From assembly GCA_949292775.1 (NCBI GenBank), contig CASFBL010000022.1, positions 1-58,684 on the forward strand: DNA of 58,684 nucleotides. Reading direction: 5' to 3'. Numbering within the stretch: the first letter of the stretch is position 1; each line of letters starts with the position of its first letter. Positions 1 to 8,087 of the stretch are shown here, in pieces. The translations under genes and the position numbers were made by a program. The notes beneath the pieces are model-generated. The model searched no databases, was not told where the DNA came from, and was given only the letters and a program-made list of their open reading frames with translations. Source of the stretch: an uncultured Eubacteriales bacterium (lineage in GTDB: Bacteria; Bacillota; Clostridia; Oscillospirales; Acutalibacteraceae).

Positions 1-1
1 A

Positions 2-421
2 CCCGGGCAGGCCGCGCCTCCCGCACCGGCCGAAGCGCCGCAGGAAGCCCCCGCGCCGCAGGAAACGCCCGCCGAAGCCGCCCCCGCGCCGCCGGCGGAA
101 GAGCTGTTCCCGAAATGGAACGAGGCGCTCGAGCGGCTTGCCGCCATAGACCGCCCGCTTGTGCCGCATATGCACGGGTCCAAAGCGGTGGTGCGCGGCG
201 ATTTGCTGCTCATCCAAAGCGAAAACCCGCTGCTCGAGCAGTTTTTGCAAAGCGGCTCGCACGCGACCTGTATCCAGCGCGCGGTGTACGACGTGACCGG
301 CCGGAAATTCCGGATTGGCATTTTCCATACGGCAAAGCCCGCCGACGCGCCGAAAAAAGACCCCTTGGAAAACCTGCTGAGCCGGGCGCAGTCGCTCGGC
401 GTGCAGATTGTAGAGCAATAA
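2..421 (+). CDS. dnaX: DNA polymerase III subunit gamma/tau, C-terminal part (start outside window)
   Basis: Only the last 139 codons are present and the 5' end lies outside the window. The first 35 residues visible are a Pro/Ala/Glu-rich linker. A small folded tail follows, from LFPKWNEALERL onward, ending in QIVEQ. This linker-plus-tail layout is what tau-type DnaX proteins have after the clamp-loader ATPase region in Clostridia. The assignment rests mainly on context: dnaX is directly followed by ybaB and recR in most Firmicutes, and the spacing here (22 bp to ybaB) fits one transcript. The ATPase core cannot be checked. DnaX loads the sliding clamp and tethers the polymerase at the replication fork. 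Confidence 0.8.
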   Translation, partial: PGQAAPPAPAEAPQEAPAPQETPAEAAPAPPAEELFPKWNEALERLAAIDRPLVPHMHGSKAVVRGDLLLIQSENPLLEQFLQSGSHATCIQRAVYDVTGRKFRIGIFHTAKPADAPKKDPLENLLSRAQSLGVQIVEQ

Positions 422-443
422 ACGGACCGAAAGGGAGAACCAT

Positions 444-791
444 ATGAAAGCCAGAATTCCGAACCAGGGCCCGACGGGTGCGAACATGATGAAAAAGCTG
501 CAGGAAATGCAGGCGAATATGGAGTCGCTGCAAGGCGAGCTTGCCGTGGCCGAGTATTCCGCCAGCTCCGGCGGCGGCGCGGTGGACGTGACCGTCACCG
601 GCTCGCACGAGGTCAAGGCGATACACATCAAGCCCGAGGTGCTCGACCCCGAGGAGCCCGAAATGCTCGAGGACCTGCTGTTGGCGGCGATTAACGAGGC
701 CATGCGCAAGGCGGACGAGACCGCCGAGCGCGAAATGGGCAAAATCACGGGCGGGCTGTCCGGTATGCCCGGCATGGGCGGGATGTTCTGA
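444..791 (+). CDS. ybaB: YbaB/EbfC family nucleoid-associated protein
   Basis: The 115-residue product has the family's amphipathic N-terminal helix (MMKKLQEMQANMESLQGEL), a central strand region with a Gly/Ser turn (SASSGGGAVDVTVTG), the IHIKPEVLDP segment and a C-terminal helix ending in a Gly/Met tail. These proteins form small dimers that bind DNA without strong sequence specificity. The start is set by AGGGAG eight bases upstream. Its stop shares one base with the recR start (TGATG), so the two genes are translationally coupled, as in most bacteria that carry dnaX-ybaB-recR. Length is normal for the family. Confidence 0.93.
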   Translation: MKARIPNQGPTGANMMKKLQEMQANMESLQGELAVAEYSASSGGGAVDVTVTGSHEVKAIHIKPEVLDPEEPEMLEDLLLAAINEAMRKADETAEREMGKITGGLSGMPGMGGMF

Positions 792-1390
792 TGGCGTATT
801 CCATTCCGGTGCTGGATTCGCTCATTGACGAATTCCGCAAAATGCCCTCCGTCGGGCAAAAATCCGCCGAGCGCATGGCGTTTTACGTGCTCGGCCTTAC
901 CGACGGCGAAGCCAAAATACTTTCCAACGCCATTTTGGAAGCGCACGACCGGATTCACCGCTGCAAAATCTGCTGCAACCTGACCGGGGACGAGGTCTGC
1001 GCCGTCTGCCAAAGCGCCGAGCGCGACCGCAGCACGGTCTGCGTGGTCGAAAGCCCGCGCGACGTGCTCGCCTTTGAACGCACGCATGAGTACCACGGGC
1101 TCTACCACGTCCTGCACGGGGCGATTTCCCCGATGAACGGCGTCGGCCCCGACGACCTCACGGTCAAGGAACTGCTTGCGCGGCTGCAGGACGGCGCCGT
1201 CGAAGAGGTTATCATGGCGACGAATCCGACCGTCGAGGGCGAGGCGACCGCCATGTACGTGAGCCGCCTTTTGAAGCCCCTGGGCGTCCGGGTCACGCGC
1301 CTTGCCTACGGCGTGCCGGTCGGGGCGGACCTCGAATATGCCGACGAGGTAACGCTCACCCGCGCGCTTGCGGGCAGGAGCCTTTTGTAA
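791..1390 (+). CDS. recR: Recombination protein RecR
   Basis: The protein is 199 residues, the standard RecR length. It starts with a helix-hairpin-helix ([17 protein letters not shown]), followed by a four-cysteine zinc finger ([16 protein letters not shown], about residues 57-72) and a Toprim domain beginning [13 protein letters not shown]. The [16 protein letters not shown] block near the C-terminus is the usual Walker-like RecR signature. RecR works with RecF and RecO to load RecA on gapped DNA. The start overlaps the ybaB stop by one base. Confidence 0.97.
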   Translation: MAYSIPVLDSLIDEFRKMPSVGQKSAERMAFYVLGLTDGEAKILSNAILEAHDRIHRCKICCNLTGDEVCAVCQSAERDRSTVCVVESPRDVLAFERTHEYHGLYHVLHGAISPMNGVGPDDLTVKELLARLQDGAVEEVIMATNPTVEGEATAMYVSRLLKPLGVRVTRLAYGVPVGADLEYADEVTLTRALAGRSLL

Positions 1391-1413
1391 ACGCAAGAAA
1401 AGGAGGCAGGGCT

Positions 1414-1884
1414 GTGGCCGGGGAAAACAACGCGCCGCGCAGTGTGGCGCAGAATAAAAAAGCCCTGCACGACTATTTTGTGCTGGAATCCTATGAAGCG
1501 GGCATCGAGCTTTGCGGGACCGAGGTCAAAAGCATCCGCGAAGGGCGCGTGAACCTGAAGGACGCGTGGTGCAGCATCGTCGAAGGCGAGCTGTTCGTCA
1601 ACGGGATGCACATCAGCCCTTACGGCCACGGCAACATCTTTAACCGCGACCCGCTGCGCGTGCGCAGACTTCTGATGCACAAGCGCGAAATCATGCGCCT
1701 TTTGGGCACGACCAAGCAGCAGGGACTGACGCTTATCCCGCTGTCAGTCTATTTCAAAAACGGCAGGGCCAAGGTGCAGGTCGGGCTTTGTAAAGGTAAA
1801 AAGCTTTACGACAAGCGCGACGTCGCCGCCAAAAAAGAGGCCGACCGCCGCATTGAGCGCGAAATGAAGGAACGCTCGCGGTAA
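1414..1884 (+). CDS. smpB: SsrA-binding protein SmpB
   Basis: This 156-residue protein has the SmpB oligonucleotide-binding fold: [56 protein letters not shown] and the Lys/Arg-rich C-terminal tail ([18 protein letters not shown]) that enters the mRNA channel. SmpB delivers alanyl-tmRNA to stalled ribosomes. Translation starts at GTG, supported by AGGAGG seven bases upstream. Its RNA partner ssrA lies only 360 bp downstream, so the trans-translation pair is encoded together with one small gene between them. Confidence 0.96.
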   Translation: MAGENNAPRSVAQNKKALHDYFVLESYEAGIELCGTEVKSIREGRVNLKDAWCSIVEGELFVNGMHISPYGHGNIFNRDPLRVRRLLMHKREIMRLLGTTKQQGLTLIPLSVYFKNGRAKVQVGLCKGKKLYDKRDVAAKKEADRRIEREMKERSR

Positions 1885-1907
1885 AAAGCCGAAGGGGAGA
1901 AACCGCT

Positions 1908-2198
1908 ATGACCGAGCAGAAAATCTTAGACCGGCTGCATACGCTCGGGATTGCAGAGCTTACGGAGATTCGGACGCTCAATCGGCTCAACGGCGGCTAT
2001 ATCAATCTGTCGTGCGAGCTGCCAAATGGAAAAACCGGCAAAATTTTGCAGGACGACTGCATCTATTATGCCAATCAAATTGAGAAAAAGTCCGATGACC
2101 GCTGCTACGGCGTCGCCTCGGACGGCAAACAGCTTGCCGTATACGAATACGGCTGTGCGGGAAAGGACGCAAAGCTCATCGCGTGGGTTTGCGTGTAA
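1908..2198 (+). CDS. Small protein of unknown function between smpB and ssrA
   Basis: A 96-residue open frame begins 23 bp after smpB with a good ribosome binding site (AAGGGGAG). I do not recognise a family. The protein has an N-terminal helical stretch, then alternating strand-like segments (GGYINLSCELPNGKTGKIL, DGKQLAVYEYG). It has no signal peptide, membrane segment or metal-binding cysteine cluster. The base composition matches the GC-rich core flank, except for a slightly AT-richer middle. It is probably translated on the smpB transcript; whether it has anything to do with trans-translation is unknown. Confidence 0.55.
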   Translation: MTEQKILDRLHTLGIAELTEIRTLNRLNGGYINLSCELPNGKTGKILQDDCIYYANQIEKKSDDRCYGVASDGKQLAVYEYGCAGKDAKLIAWVCV

Positions 2199-2208
2199 CA
2201 TTTTCCGC

Positions 2209-2236
2209 TTGTAAAACACAATTTTTGTGATACAAT
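2209..2236 (+). promoter_or_regulatory. Promoter of ssrA
   Basis: A -35 box TTGTAA (2209-2214) and a -10 box TACAAT (2231-2236) are separated by 16 bp. The -10 is 11 bp before the predicted tmRNA 5' end, so initiation would fall close to the mature end. I infer this is the vegetative-sigma promoter of tmRNA. Confidence 0.7.
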
Positions 2237-2247
2237 AGTGTTCCCGC

Positions 2248-2602
2248 GGGGATGAAAGGATTTCGACGGGGATGCTGCACCGTGGTAAGCGAGCAGCGGT
2301 GGGGTACCGCTTAAAACAGCCTCAGTTTATGAAAATAAACGACAAAGAACAAAAAGTACTTCTTGCTGCTTAATTAAGCGGCGAGCGTCCCTCCCGGAGG
2401 ACCGCGGCCGGGGCAGGGGCGTCATCAGCGGTAAATGTGCACGGGCAAGCGCCTCGTAACCCGTCACACACAACGGGGCTACCGAAGAACGCCGCCTGCC
2501 GTGCGGTGACGTTCCAAGGGAATCTGTAACGCACGGCTACGCTCGTAGAAAGCTGCGGGAACGCGTTTTCGGACGCGGGTTCGACTCCCGCCATCTCCAC
2601 CA
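2248..2602 (+). ncRNA. ssrA: Transfer-messenger RNA (tmRNA)
   Basis: The 5' end GGGGATG pairs with CATCTCC at the 3' end to form the acceptor stem, followed by A and an encoded CCA. The 5' part carries the tmRNA signature GGATTTCGACGGG. A T-arm with GGTTCGA lies close to the 3' end. The tag reading frame most likely resumes at about 2335-2338 and reads NDKEQKVLLAA followed by TAA (2371-2373). The conserved Ala-Ala end for ClpXP recognition is present, but the preceding residues are Leu-Leu rather than the usual Ala-Leu. Length (355 nt) is normal. Pseudoknot-forming segments fill the interval between tag and T-arm. Confidence 0.95.
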
Positions 2603-2603
2603 A

Positions 2604-2641
2604 GCGCCCCCGCTCCGTCGTCTCCCGACGGGGCGGGGGCG
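2604..2641 (+). terminator. Rho-independent terminator-like hairpin after ssrA
   Basis: A GC-rich inverted repeat (GCGCCCCCGCTCCGTCG against CGACGGGGCGGGGGCG) starts two bases after the tmRNA CCA. It is followed by a broken T tract (GGTTTGTGCTTT). The strong stem makes it a credible transcript end despite the imperfect tail. Confidence 0.65.
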
Positions 2642-2693
2642 GTTTGTGCTTTGAGGGCGAGGAGTCGAACAGGACGGCGCACCGCAGTGCGCG

Positions 2694-2718
2694 AAAAACA
2701 GTCCGGTGGACTGTTTTT
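2694..2718. terminator. Perfect 11-bp hairpin with A/T ends
   Basis: AAAAACAGTCC and GGACTGTTTTT are separated by GGT. With an A run on one side and a T run on the other, it can terminate transcription in either direction. It lies between ssrA and the duplicated ssrA 3' end. Confidence 0.55.
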
Positions 2719-2723
2719 CAGTC

Positions 2724-2752
2724 CGCGGGTAGACTCCCGCCATCTCCACCAA
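2724..2752 (+). repeat. Imperfect direct copy of the ssrA 3' end (probable attachment-site scar)
   Basis: These 29 bases repeat the last 30 bases of the tmRNA region (2574-2603), running through CTCCCGCCATCTCCACCAA. The difference is confined to the T-loop, where TTCGAC has become TAGAC. The copy has no acceptor partner, so it cannot be a functional tmRNA end. Direct duplication of the ssrA 3' end is the classic footprint of elements whose tyrosine integrase uses ssrA as attB. The rest of the 2,603-2,944 interval holds the two hairpins listed and no gene. Confidence 0.75.
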
Positions 2753-2944
2753 TCGGGTATTGGACGAACACCTGCTTTTTCGCAGGCGGCTTCGCCGTGA
2801 AATGTTCGCTCTGATACCAAAGCAGAAAACGCCGTCTTGGATTTGTTCCAAAACGGCGTTTTGCTATGCCGCAATCGGTACATTGGTATTTGCTCTTTTC
2901 CTTCTGTAAAATGAAATTATCATAAAACGCAGGAGGAAAACACG

Positions 2945-3334
2945 ATGGAAAAATCATTATTTGAGCAATTAGGCGGGACATACACGCAGGTGGAAGATTA
3001 TCTTCTTCCAAATTTGATACTTGCCGAAGAAAAACAGAATCCTATCGGTATTTGGGGACAGCGCCACGCACGGTATTTGAAGCAGCATCACAAAATTCTG
3101 TATTATAACCTCTTGATAAGCGGGAAGCTGAACGCTCATCTTGTCGGAATCAACCGGCAGGCAGAGGATATGTTTTTTAGATTGGTAAAACAAATGGTTG
3201 AGCGTGAGGGCGTAACCGAACAACTCAAAGCACAAAATCAAATGGAATGGGTTAGGCGAATGAACAATATCCGAAATCGGGCGGCGGAAATTGTGAATAC
3301 CGAGATAATGTATTCGCTTTACAAGACGGGCTAA
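2945..3334 (+). CDS. tnpV: TnpV-like transposon-encoded protein
   Basis: This 129-residue protein matches my memory of the TnpV family carried by mobilizable and conjugative elements of Clostridia. The hallmarks are GGTYTQVEDYLLPNL, IGIWGQRHARYLKQH, NLLISGKLNAHL, MFFRLVKQMVEREGVTEQL and AQNQMEWVRRMNNIRNRA. Its biochemical role is not established. The gene is low in GC compared with the ssrA side and has a strong ribosome binding site (AGGAGG). Its position 190 bp after the ssrA-end duplication supports an old integrated element here. No relaxase or conjugation genes remain nearby. Confidence 0.8.
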   Translation: MEKSLFEQLGGTYTQVEDYLLPNLILAEEKQNPIGIWGQRHARYLKQHHKILYYNLLISGKLNAHLVGINRQAEDMFFRLVKQMVEREGVTEQLKAQNQMEWVRRMNNIRNRAAEIVNTEIMYSLYKTG

Positions 3335-3382
3335 ATCAGCCTTCCAGCTTTTAATTGACAGATATAACAAATGTGAGCTACT

Positions 3383-3577
3383 TATAACAAAAAGACCTTG
3401 CACCTGCGGTATAAAGCCATCAGGCGCAAGGTGACACCAAGTATGATTTTTACTTTTTCGGCTTTTGGATAAACCGTTGCTTTCTCATCACTTGCCCCTT
3501 CTTGAATTGAAATGAAATCAATGATGGATAACGCTTTGCCAATCAATTGGTTTAACAAAGAGCGGTAGCGATTGCTA
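3383..3577 (-). pseudogene. Open fragment without a start codon
   Basis: On the minus strand a frame reads FSNRYRSLLNQLIGKALSII and continues with good coding character to a stop near 3383. It has no usable start codon and its 5' end runs into the end of the DUF2971 gene. It may be the tail of a gene from the lost mobile element. I do not recognise the family. Confidence 0.3.
3388..3432 (-). terminator. Terminator downstream of the DUF2971 gene
   Basis: A stem of 12 bp with one G-T pair (ACCTTGCACCTG against CAGGCGCAAGGT, 3395-3432) is followed, reading the minus strand, by CTTTTTGTT. It would end the minus-strand transcript coming from the collagen-like and DUF2971 genes. Confidence 0.7.
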
Positions 3578-4462
3578 AACGATGTCTAAGTCGTTTGCCG
3601 CGGCCAAATTTTGAACTTTCCCTATGTTTTCTTTGGGGAAATCTTCCCCCAAAACGATTTGCTTAATAGCTTTGGGGGAATTCGGCTGACTTTGCAAATC
3701 CAGTTCAAAACGCTCTTTGGGTTCATTAGTGAATAGTGTCATCAAGCCTAATCGATTCATGCCCTCATCATATTCGTATTTCTGGATCATTGTAATCGGA
3801 TAATCAGCCATATATTTTTCATCGTATATATTTTGGAAAATCAGGCGCATCTCTTCTTCTTTTCCATAATCCGTGCCCTTTATCACACCTCCTGCAAGGC
3901 ATAAAATCAGTTTCCACCAAAATTTATAGTCTATTGTTTTACCTGTATCTAGATTTGCAAATAACCAGTTGTATAAATCATCGGCAACTTTATCCATGAA
4001 TTCTTTGGCATCGCTGCTGCTGTATATCACTGGCCGCAGCGGTAAAACCTTTGGCGGCTCCGGACAATCAATCTTATCGCCATCTATATCTTTATAGTAG
4101 TGTCTTAGCGTCTCATCTATATTCTTTTGTAAAAGTTCTTCATCAAAGCCAAGCGCCACCCCTTTTTTATTGTCCGCATAATTTTTCCACAAATATTCAT
4201 TATCTTGCCTTTTGCAAAACGAGGCTGAATAAAGAGGCAGATTAAGGGATTCCTCATTTATTTTTAAGATTTCATCTGTGGTTAAGTTTTCCCGAATGTC
4301 TTGATAATGCCTGTGATTAGATGTTAACAAATGAACGGTAGCATACAAATTGCCATAAAACCGATCTACCTTATCGTCCATACTTATAGACGAACCTAAA
4401 TATAACTTTTGGCTTTTCAAAATGCTTTTTGCATTTTCATATGCTGCATAATGATAAATCAT
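3575..4462 (-). CDS. DUF2971 domain-containing protein
   Basis: This 295-residue protein has the DUF2971 pattern: an N-terminal IYHYAAYENAKSIL, then SISMDDKVDRFYG, the central SASFCKRQDNEYLWKNYADN, and KGVALGFDEELL. The fold's function is not established; members occur widely in accessory and defence-rich DNA, so a stress or defence role is possible but unproven. No membrane segment is visible. It lies 51 bp behind the collagen-like gene on the same strand with its own ribosome binding site (AAGGGG). No terminator separates them, so it is probably the second gene of that transcript and subject to the same promoter switch. Confidence 0.75.
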   Translation of the reverse strand: MIYHYAAYENAKSILKSQKLYLGSSISMDDKVDRFYGNLYATVHLLTSNHRHYQDIRENLTTDEILKINEESLNLPLYSASFCKRQDNEYLWKNYADNKKGVALGFDEELLQKNIDETLRHYYKDIDGDKIDCPEPPKVLPLRPVIYSSSDAKEFMDKVADDLYNWLFANLDTGKTIDYKFWWKLILCLAGGVIKGTDYGKEEEMRLIFQNIYDEKYMADYPITMIQKYEYDEGMNRLGLMTLFTNEPKERFELDLQSQPNSPKAIKQIVLGEDFPKENIGKVQNLAAANDLDIV

Positions 4463-4513
4463 ATAAATCCCCTTTTGATATAGTACCTAACAGCATTAAA
4501 GACAACACAATCT

Positions 4514-7500
4514 CTACTCCACTTTTTCCCAGCTTCTTGCCCATACTGCGGGTGATGTTATGCTTTGATCATCTATGATAGATAAGGCATAGTCATCATG
4601 CGTTAATCTAGGTAATATTTGCTCTTGAAACGAAGAAGCTGAAACTATTGCCTCCTTTCCTTCGTTGTTAAAAGAACGCCAACCAGAAACAGTATCCTCT
4701 ATAAGAAAATTGTTACTAAAACGTTCAAGAAAATCACATCCGACAAATGATTGTTTTCCTATATATGTTGTATTTGCTGGAATAGTAAATGTCTTTAACG
4801 ACAAACAATTTAAAAATGCATAATCGCCAATAATTGTTATTCCTCTAGGGAGTTTTATGTTTTCAAGCAAAGTACATCCTGAAAATCCATAGTTTTCAAT
4901 TCTTGTCACCTGCTTTCCTTTGTAGTTGTCTGGAATAGTTATTTCGGAGCACAATTTCGCCCCTTTTCCGGCTTTAACACCATATGTACCATCTGGCAAT
5001 TCAACATATATCAAAATGTCTTCGCTGCTATCAGCGCCGCTTCCAACACTCCCCAAATTCTGGTTTGTGTCGTCTGTATAATACACCCACAGCTCACCGT
5101 CGATGATTTCCATATAGTCGATTCCGCGTCCGACTGTACCGGCATCACCCTTGTCTCCTTTATCGCCTTTTTCACCGGGTTCGCCCTGCGGACCCTGCTT
5201 GCCGGCGTCACCCTTTTCGCCCTTCAGAGAAGTCAGCCACTCGGTTTCCGTTCCGCGGTATCCGTTCTCAACCGCCAGCTCGTAGGCCGATTTGCCGTCT
5301 GCCCCCTCTAAGCTCAGCAGCCATTCCTGCACCGTACCCTCATAACCGCCGTCGCAGGCCAGCTCATATGCGGATTTACCGTCGGAACCGGCTTCGCCGG
5401 TATCACCTTTTTCGCCCTTATCGCCTTTCTGACCTACCAGAGAAGCAAGCCATTCCTCCAAAGTACCGGTGTATTCGGGGTTGGATTCTTTGTAAAGCTC
5501 AAAAGCCGATTTGCCGTTTGCACCGTCCGCGCCCTTTTTGCCGTCTTTTCCGTCCTCACCGTGCAAAGAGGTCAGCCACGCCGCCAAATCGCCGTCAAAG
5601 CCGTTTTCCTGCGCCAATTCAAAGGCGGATTTGCCGGTTTCGCCCTGCTCTCCGGCGATTCCTTTAAGCGATGCCAGCCATTCTTCCTCGGTGCCGTCAA
5701 AGCCTTTTTCTACTGCAAGGTCATAGGCCGACTGGCCGTCAGCACCAGTATCGCCTTTATCTCCCTTGTCACCTTTGGCTCCTGTATCGCCTTTGTCACC
5801 TTTTTCACCCTGAGCACCGGTATCGCCCTTGTCGCCCTTTTCTCCGGTTTTTCCAATCAGAGAATCCAGCCATTCATCCAGCGTTCCGGTATAGCCCTCT
5901 TCCACTGCGAGTTCATAGGCGGATTTGCCGTCAGCACCTGTCGCGCCGGTATCACCTTTTTCGCCTTTCTCGCCTTTCTCACCCTGTGCGCCTGTGTCTC
6001 CTTTATCTCCTTTTTCACCGGGATTGCCGACAAGAGAAGCCAGCCATTGCTCTACTGTGCCTTGATAGCCTTTTTCCACCGCCAGTTCATAAGCGGATTT
6101 ACCATCTGCACCGACTTCACCGGTGTCGCCTTTGTCACCTTTTTCACCTTGGGCACCGTCAGCCCCGTTCAGGGAATCGAGCCATTCTTCTTCGGTGCCT
6201 TCAAAGCCTTTTTCTACAGCCAGTTCATAAGCGGTCTTACCGTCTGCACCTGTTGCTCCGGTGTCTCCCTTATCGCCTTTATCTCCTTTTTCTCCTACCA
6301 AAGAAGCAAGCCATGACTGCATATCGCCGTCATAACCGGCCAGCACAGCCAATTCGTAGGCGGACTTGCCGTCGGCTCCGGTCGCACCGGTATCGCCCTT
6401 GTCGCCCTTGTCGCCCTTGTCGCCTTTGTCTCCCTTTTCGCCGGCTGCACCCGCTTCACCTACAAGAGAAGCCAGCCACTGTTCAACGGTTCCCAGATAG
6501 CCATTCTCTACAGCCAAATCATAGGCCGATTTTCCTACCAGGGTAGAGAGCCATTCTTCCTGTGTACCGGTATAGCCGTTTTCCTGTGCCAGTTCAAACG
6601 CCGATTTCCCATCTGCGCCGGTCGCACCTGTTGCGCCAGTGTCACCCTTATCTCCTTTATCACCTTTGGCACCGGTGTCGCCTTTTTCACCCTGTTTGCC
6701 TACCAAAGAGGCCAGCCATTCGCTTTCCGTACCTTCAAAACCGTTGGCCTGTGCAATTTCATAGGCAGATTTGCCGTCCGCACCAGTAGCCCCGACCAGA
6801 GAGGTCAGCCAATCGGACAGGGAACCGGTGTAACCGTTTTCCTGCGCCAGTTCAAAAGCCGACTTGCCATCTGCACCAGTCGCACCGGTATCGCCCTTGT
6901 CGCCTTTCTCGCCCTTTTCCCCAGTAATAGAAATGAGCCATTCTTCTTCGGTGCCGGTATAGCCATTCTCCTGCGCCAGCTCAAAGGCGGATTTACCGTC
7001 GGCACCCGTCGCCCCGGTTTCTCCTTTTTCACCTTTGGCGCCGACAAGGGACAGAAGCCATTCGCTTTCGGTGCCGTTGTAGCCGTTTTCTACAGCCAAA
7101 TCGTAGGCTGATTTGCCGTCGTCGCCTTTGCTTCCGGCTATACCGACCAGAGAGGAAAGCCATTCGTTTTCCGTGCCCTTATACCCGTTTTTGACCGCAA
7201 TTTCATAGGCCGACAGACCGTCCCTGCCTGTCAGCGTGGCGAGCCAATCGGAAAGAGAGCCAGTATATCCGTTTTCCTGCGCCAATTCAAAAGCCGACTT
7301 GCCGTTTTCACCGTCCGCGCCCTTTGCGCCGTCCTTGCCGACAATGGCCGTCAGCCAGTCGTTCAGCGTTCCTTTGTAGCCATTATCCACAGCTAATTCA
7401 TATGCTGATTTGCCGGCGGAACCGGTTTCCCCCGTTTTGCCGGGCGCACCGATCAAAGAACCGAGCCATTCTTCGATACTGCCGGTATAGCCATTCTCGA

Positions 7501-7789
7501 CCGCCAATTCATACGCTGATTTTCCGACCTTTCCTTCGGGCCCGGTTTCACCCGCAAGGGACATTAGCCACTGTTCCAAATCGCCGGTATAGCCGTTTTG
7601 CACAGCCAGCTCATAGGCCGAGAGACTACCCGCCTGCGTAGAGGCGGGGACGGACCGGTCTGTCTTATGTATAATGAGCGCCGCCGCAAAAGCAATGGCA
7701 ATCATCAACACGATTGCCACGATGATTTTTAAGGCTTTTGAAGCTGTCTTTCTTTTTGTCGTTTTCGTTGCAGCCCGTGTGTTTTCCAT
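4514..7789 (-). CDS. Collagen-like repeat surface protein with N-terminal membrane anchor
   Basis: The 1,091-residue protein begins with a basic cytoplasmic stretch and one membrane helix (about residues 20-43). Its body is 20 copies of a 21-residue module, consensus SAYELAVENGYTGTEEEWL, ending in SLVG. Gly-X-Y collagen-type runs of variable length, rich in GEKGDKGDTGATGADGK, separate the copies. The last 200 residues contain leucine-rich repeats of the BspA type (ITIPDNYKGKQVTRIENYGF, GITIIGDYAFLNC, TYIGKQSFVGC). No cell-wall sorting motif is present, so the N-terminal helix should hold it in the membrane with the repeats outside. The start is supported by AGGTAGGAAAA. The repeats make slippage or recombination between copies likely. 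Expression is probably controlled by the inverted-repeat-bounded segment just upstream. Confidence 0.88.
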   Translation of the reverse strand: MENTRAATKTTKRKTASKALKIIVAIVLMIAIAFAAALIIHKTDRSVPASTQAGSLSAYELAVQNGYTGDLEQWLMSLAGETGPEGKVGKSAYELAVENGYTGSIEEWLGSLIGAPGKTGETGSAGKSAYELAVDNGYKGTLNDWLTAIVGKDGAKGADGENGKSAFELAQENGYTGSLSDWLATLTGRDGLSAYEIAVKNGYKGTENEWLSSLVGIAGSKGDDGKSAYDLAVENGYNGTESEWLLSLVGAKGEKGETGATGADGKSAFELAQENGYTGTEEEWLISITGEKGEKGDKGDTGATGADGKSAFELAQENGYTGSLSDWLTSLVGATGADGKSAYEIAQANGFEGTESEWLASLVGKQGEKGDTGAKGDKGDKGDTGATGATGADGKSAFELAQENGYTGTQEEWLSTLVGKSAYDLAVENGYLGTVEQWLASLVGEAGAAGEKGDKGDKGDKGDKGDTGATGADGKSAYELAVLAGYDGDMQSWLASLVGEKGDKGDKGDTGATGADGKTAYELAVEKGFEGTEEEWLDSLNGADGAQGEKGDKGDTGEVGADGKSAYELAVEKGYQGTVEQWLASLVGNPGEKGDKGDTGAQGEKGEKGEKGDTGATGADGKSAYELAVEEGYTGTLDEWLDSLIGKTGEKGDKGDTGAQGEKGDKGDTGAKGDKGDKGDTGADGQSAYDLAVEKGFDGTEEEWLASLKGIAGEQGETGKSAFELAQENGFDGDLAAWLTSLHGEDGKDGKKGADGANGKSAFELYKESNPEYTGTLEEWLASLVGQKGDKGEKGDTGEAGSDGKSAYELACDGGYEGTVQEWLLSLEGADGKSAYELAVENGYRGTETEWLTSLKGEKGDAGKQGPQGEPGEKGDKGDKGDAGTVGRGIDYMEIIDGELWVYYTDDTNQNLGSVGSGADSSEDILIYVELPDGTYGVKAGKGAKLCSEITIPDNYKGKQVTRIENYGFSGCTLLENIKLPRGITIIGDYAFLNCLSLKTFTIPANTTYIGKQSFVGCDFLERFSNNFLIEDTVSGWRSFNNEGKEAIVSASSFQEQILPRLTHDDYALSIIDDQSITSPAVWARSWEKVE

Positions 7790-7824
7790 TTTTCCTACCT
7801 GCTTTCATTGTGATGCAATGCGCA

Positions 7825-7842
7825 ACATAAACAGTATTATGT
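7825..7842 (+). repeat. Left inverted repeat of the switch
   Basis: The sequence is ACATAAACAGTATTATGT. It is itself built like a tyrosine-recombinase core site: 6-bp arms ACATAA and TTATGT that are inverted copies, around an asymmetric 6-bp spacer ACAGTA. It is the exact reverse complement of 8088-8105. Confidence 0.85.
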
Positions 7843-7928
7843 AATAAACACAAGTTGAAATTTGATGTTTGGGATTGCCATATTTACATAAGCCGCAAGA
7901 CTAAATTTCAAAATGGGTACAGAAAGCC

Positions 7929-7960
7929 AAGCCTTTTCAAATTTTCTATTGAAAAGGCTT
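7929..7960. terminator. Hairpin inside the switch segment
   Basis: A perfect 12-bp stem (AAGCCTTTTCAA against TTGAAAAGGCTT) encloses an 8-base loop. It lacks a clean T tract. It lies between the recombinase and the collagen-like gene and could insulate one from the other. Confidence 0.5.
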
Positions 7961-8022
7961 ATTGGTGCTGCTTGTTTTTGGCAATATCCCTCCAAAAATC
8001 ATACTTTTCTTCACAAAATGGC

Positions 8023-8051
8023 TTGTAATTTCTTTGCAGGAATGATATAAT
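8023..8051 (+). promoter_or_regulatory. Near-consensus promoter inside the switch segment, pointing right
   Basis: The -35 box TTGTAA (8023-8028) and the perfect -10 box TATAAT (8046-8051) are 17 bp apart. In this orientation it would transcribe across the right repeat and antisense through the recombinase gene. After inversion it would drive the collagen-like gene. Confidence 0.7.
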
Positions 8052-8087
8052 TACATAAATAAAATAAGTTTAGTATACCCATTTGCA

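Noticed and set aside
5561-6546. Long open frames on the plus strand (251 and 291 codons) opposite the collagen-like gene
   Set aside because: They mirror the repeat codon pattern of the minus-strand gene, have no ribosome binding sites and encode low-complexity Arg/Cys/Phe-rich products.
4514-7789. CRISPR array because of many regular repeats
   Set aside because: The repeats are in-frame protein modules with synonymous variation, not identical DNA repeats with unique spacers; no cas genes are present.
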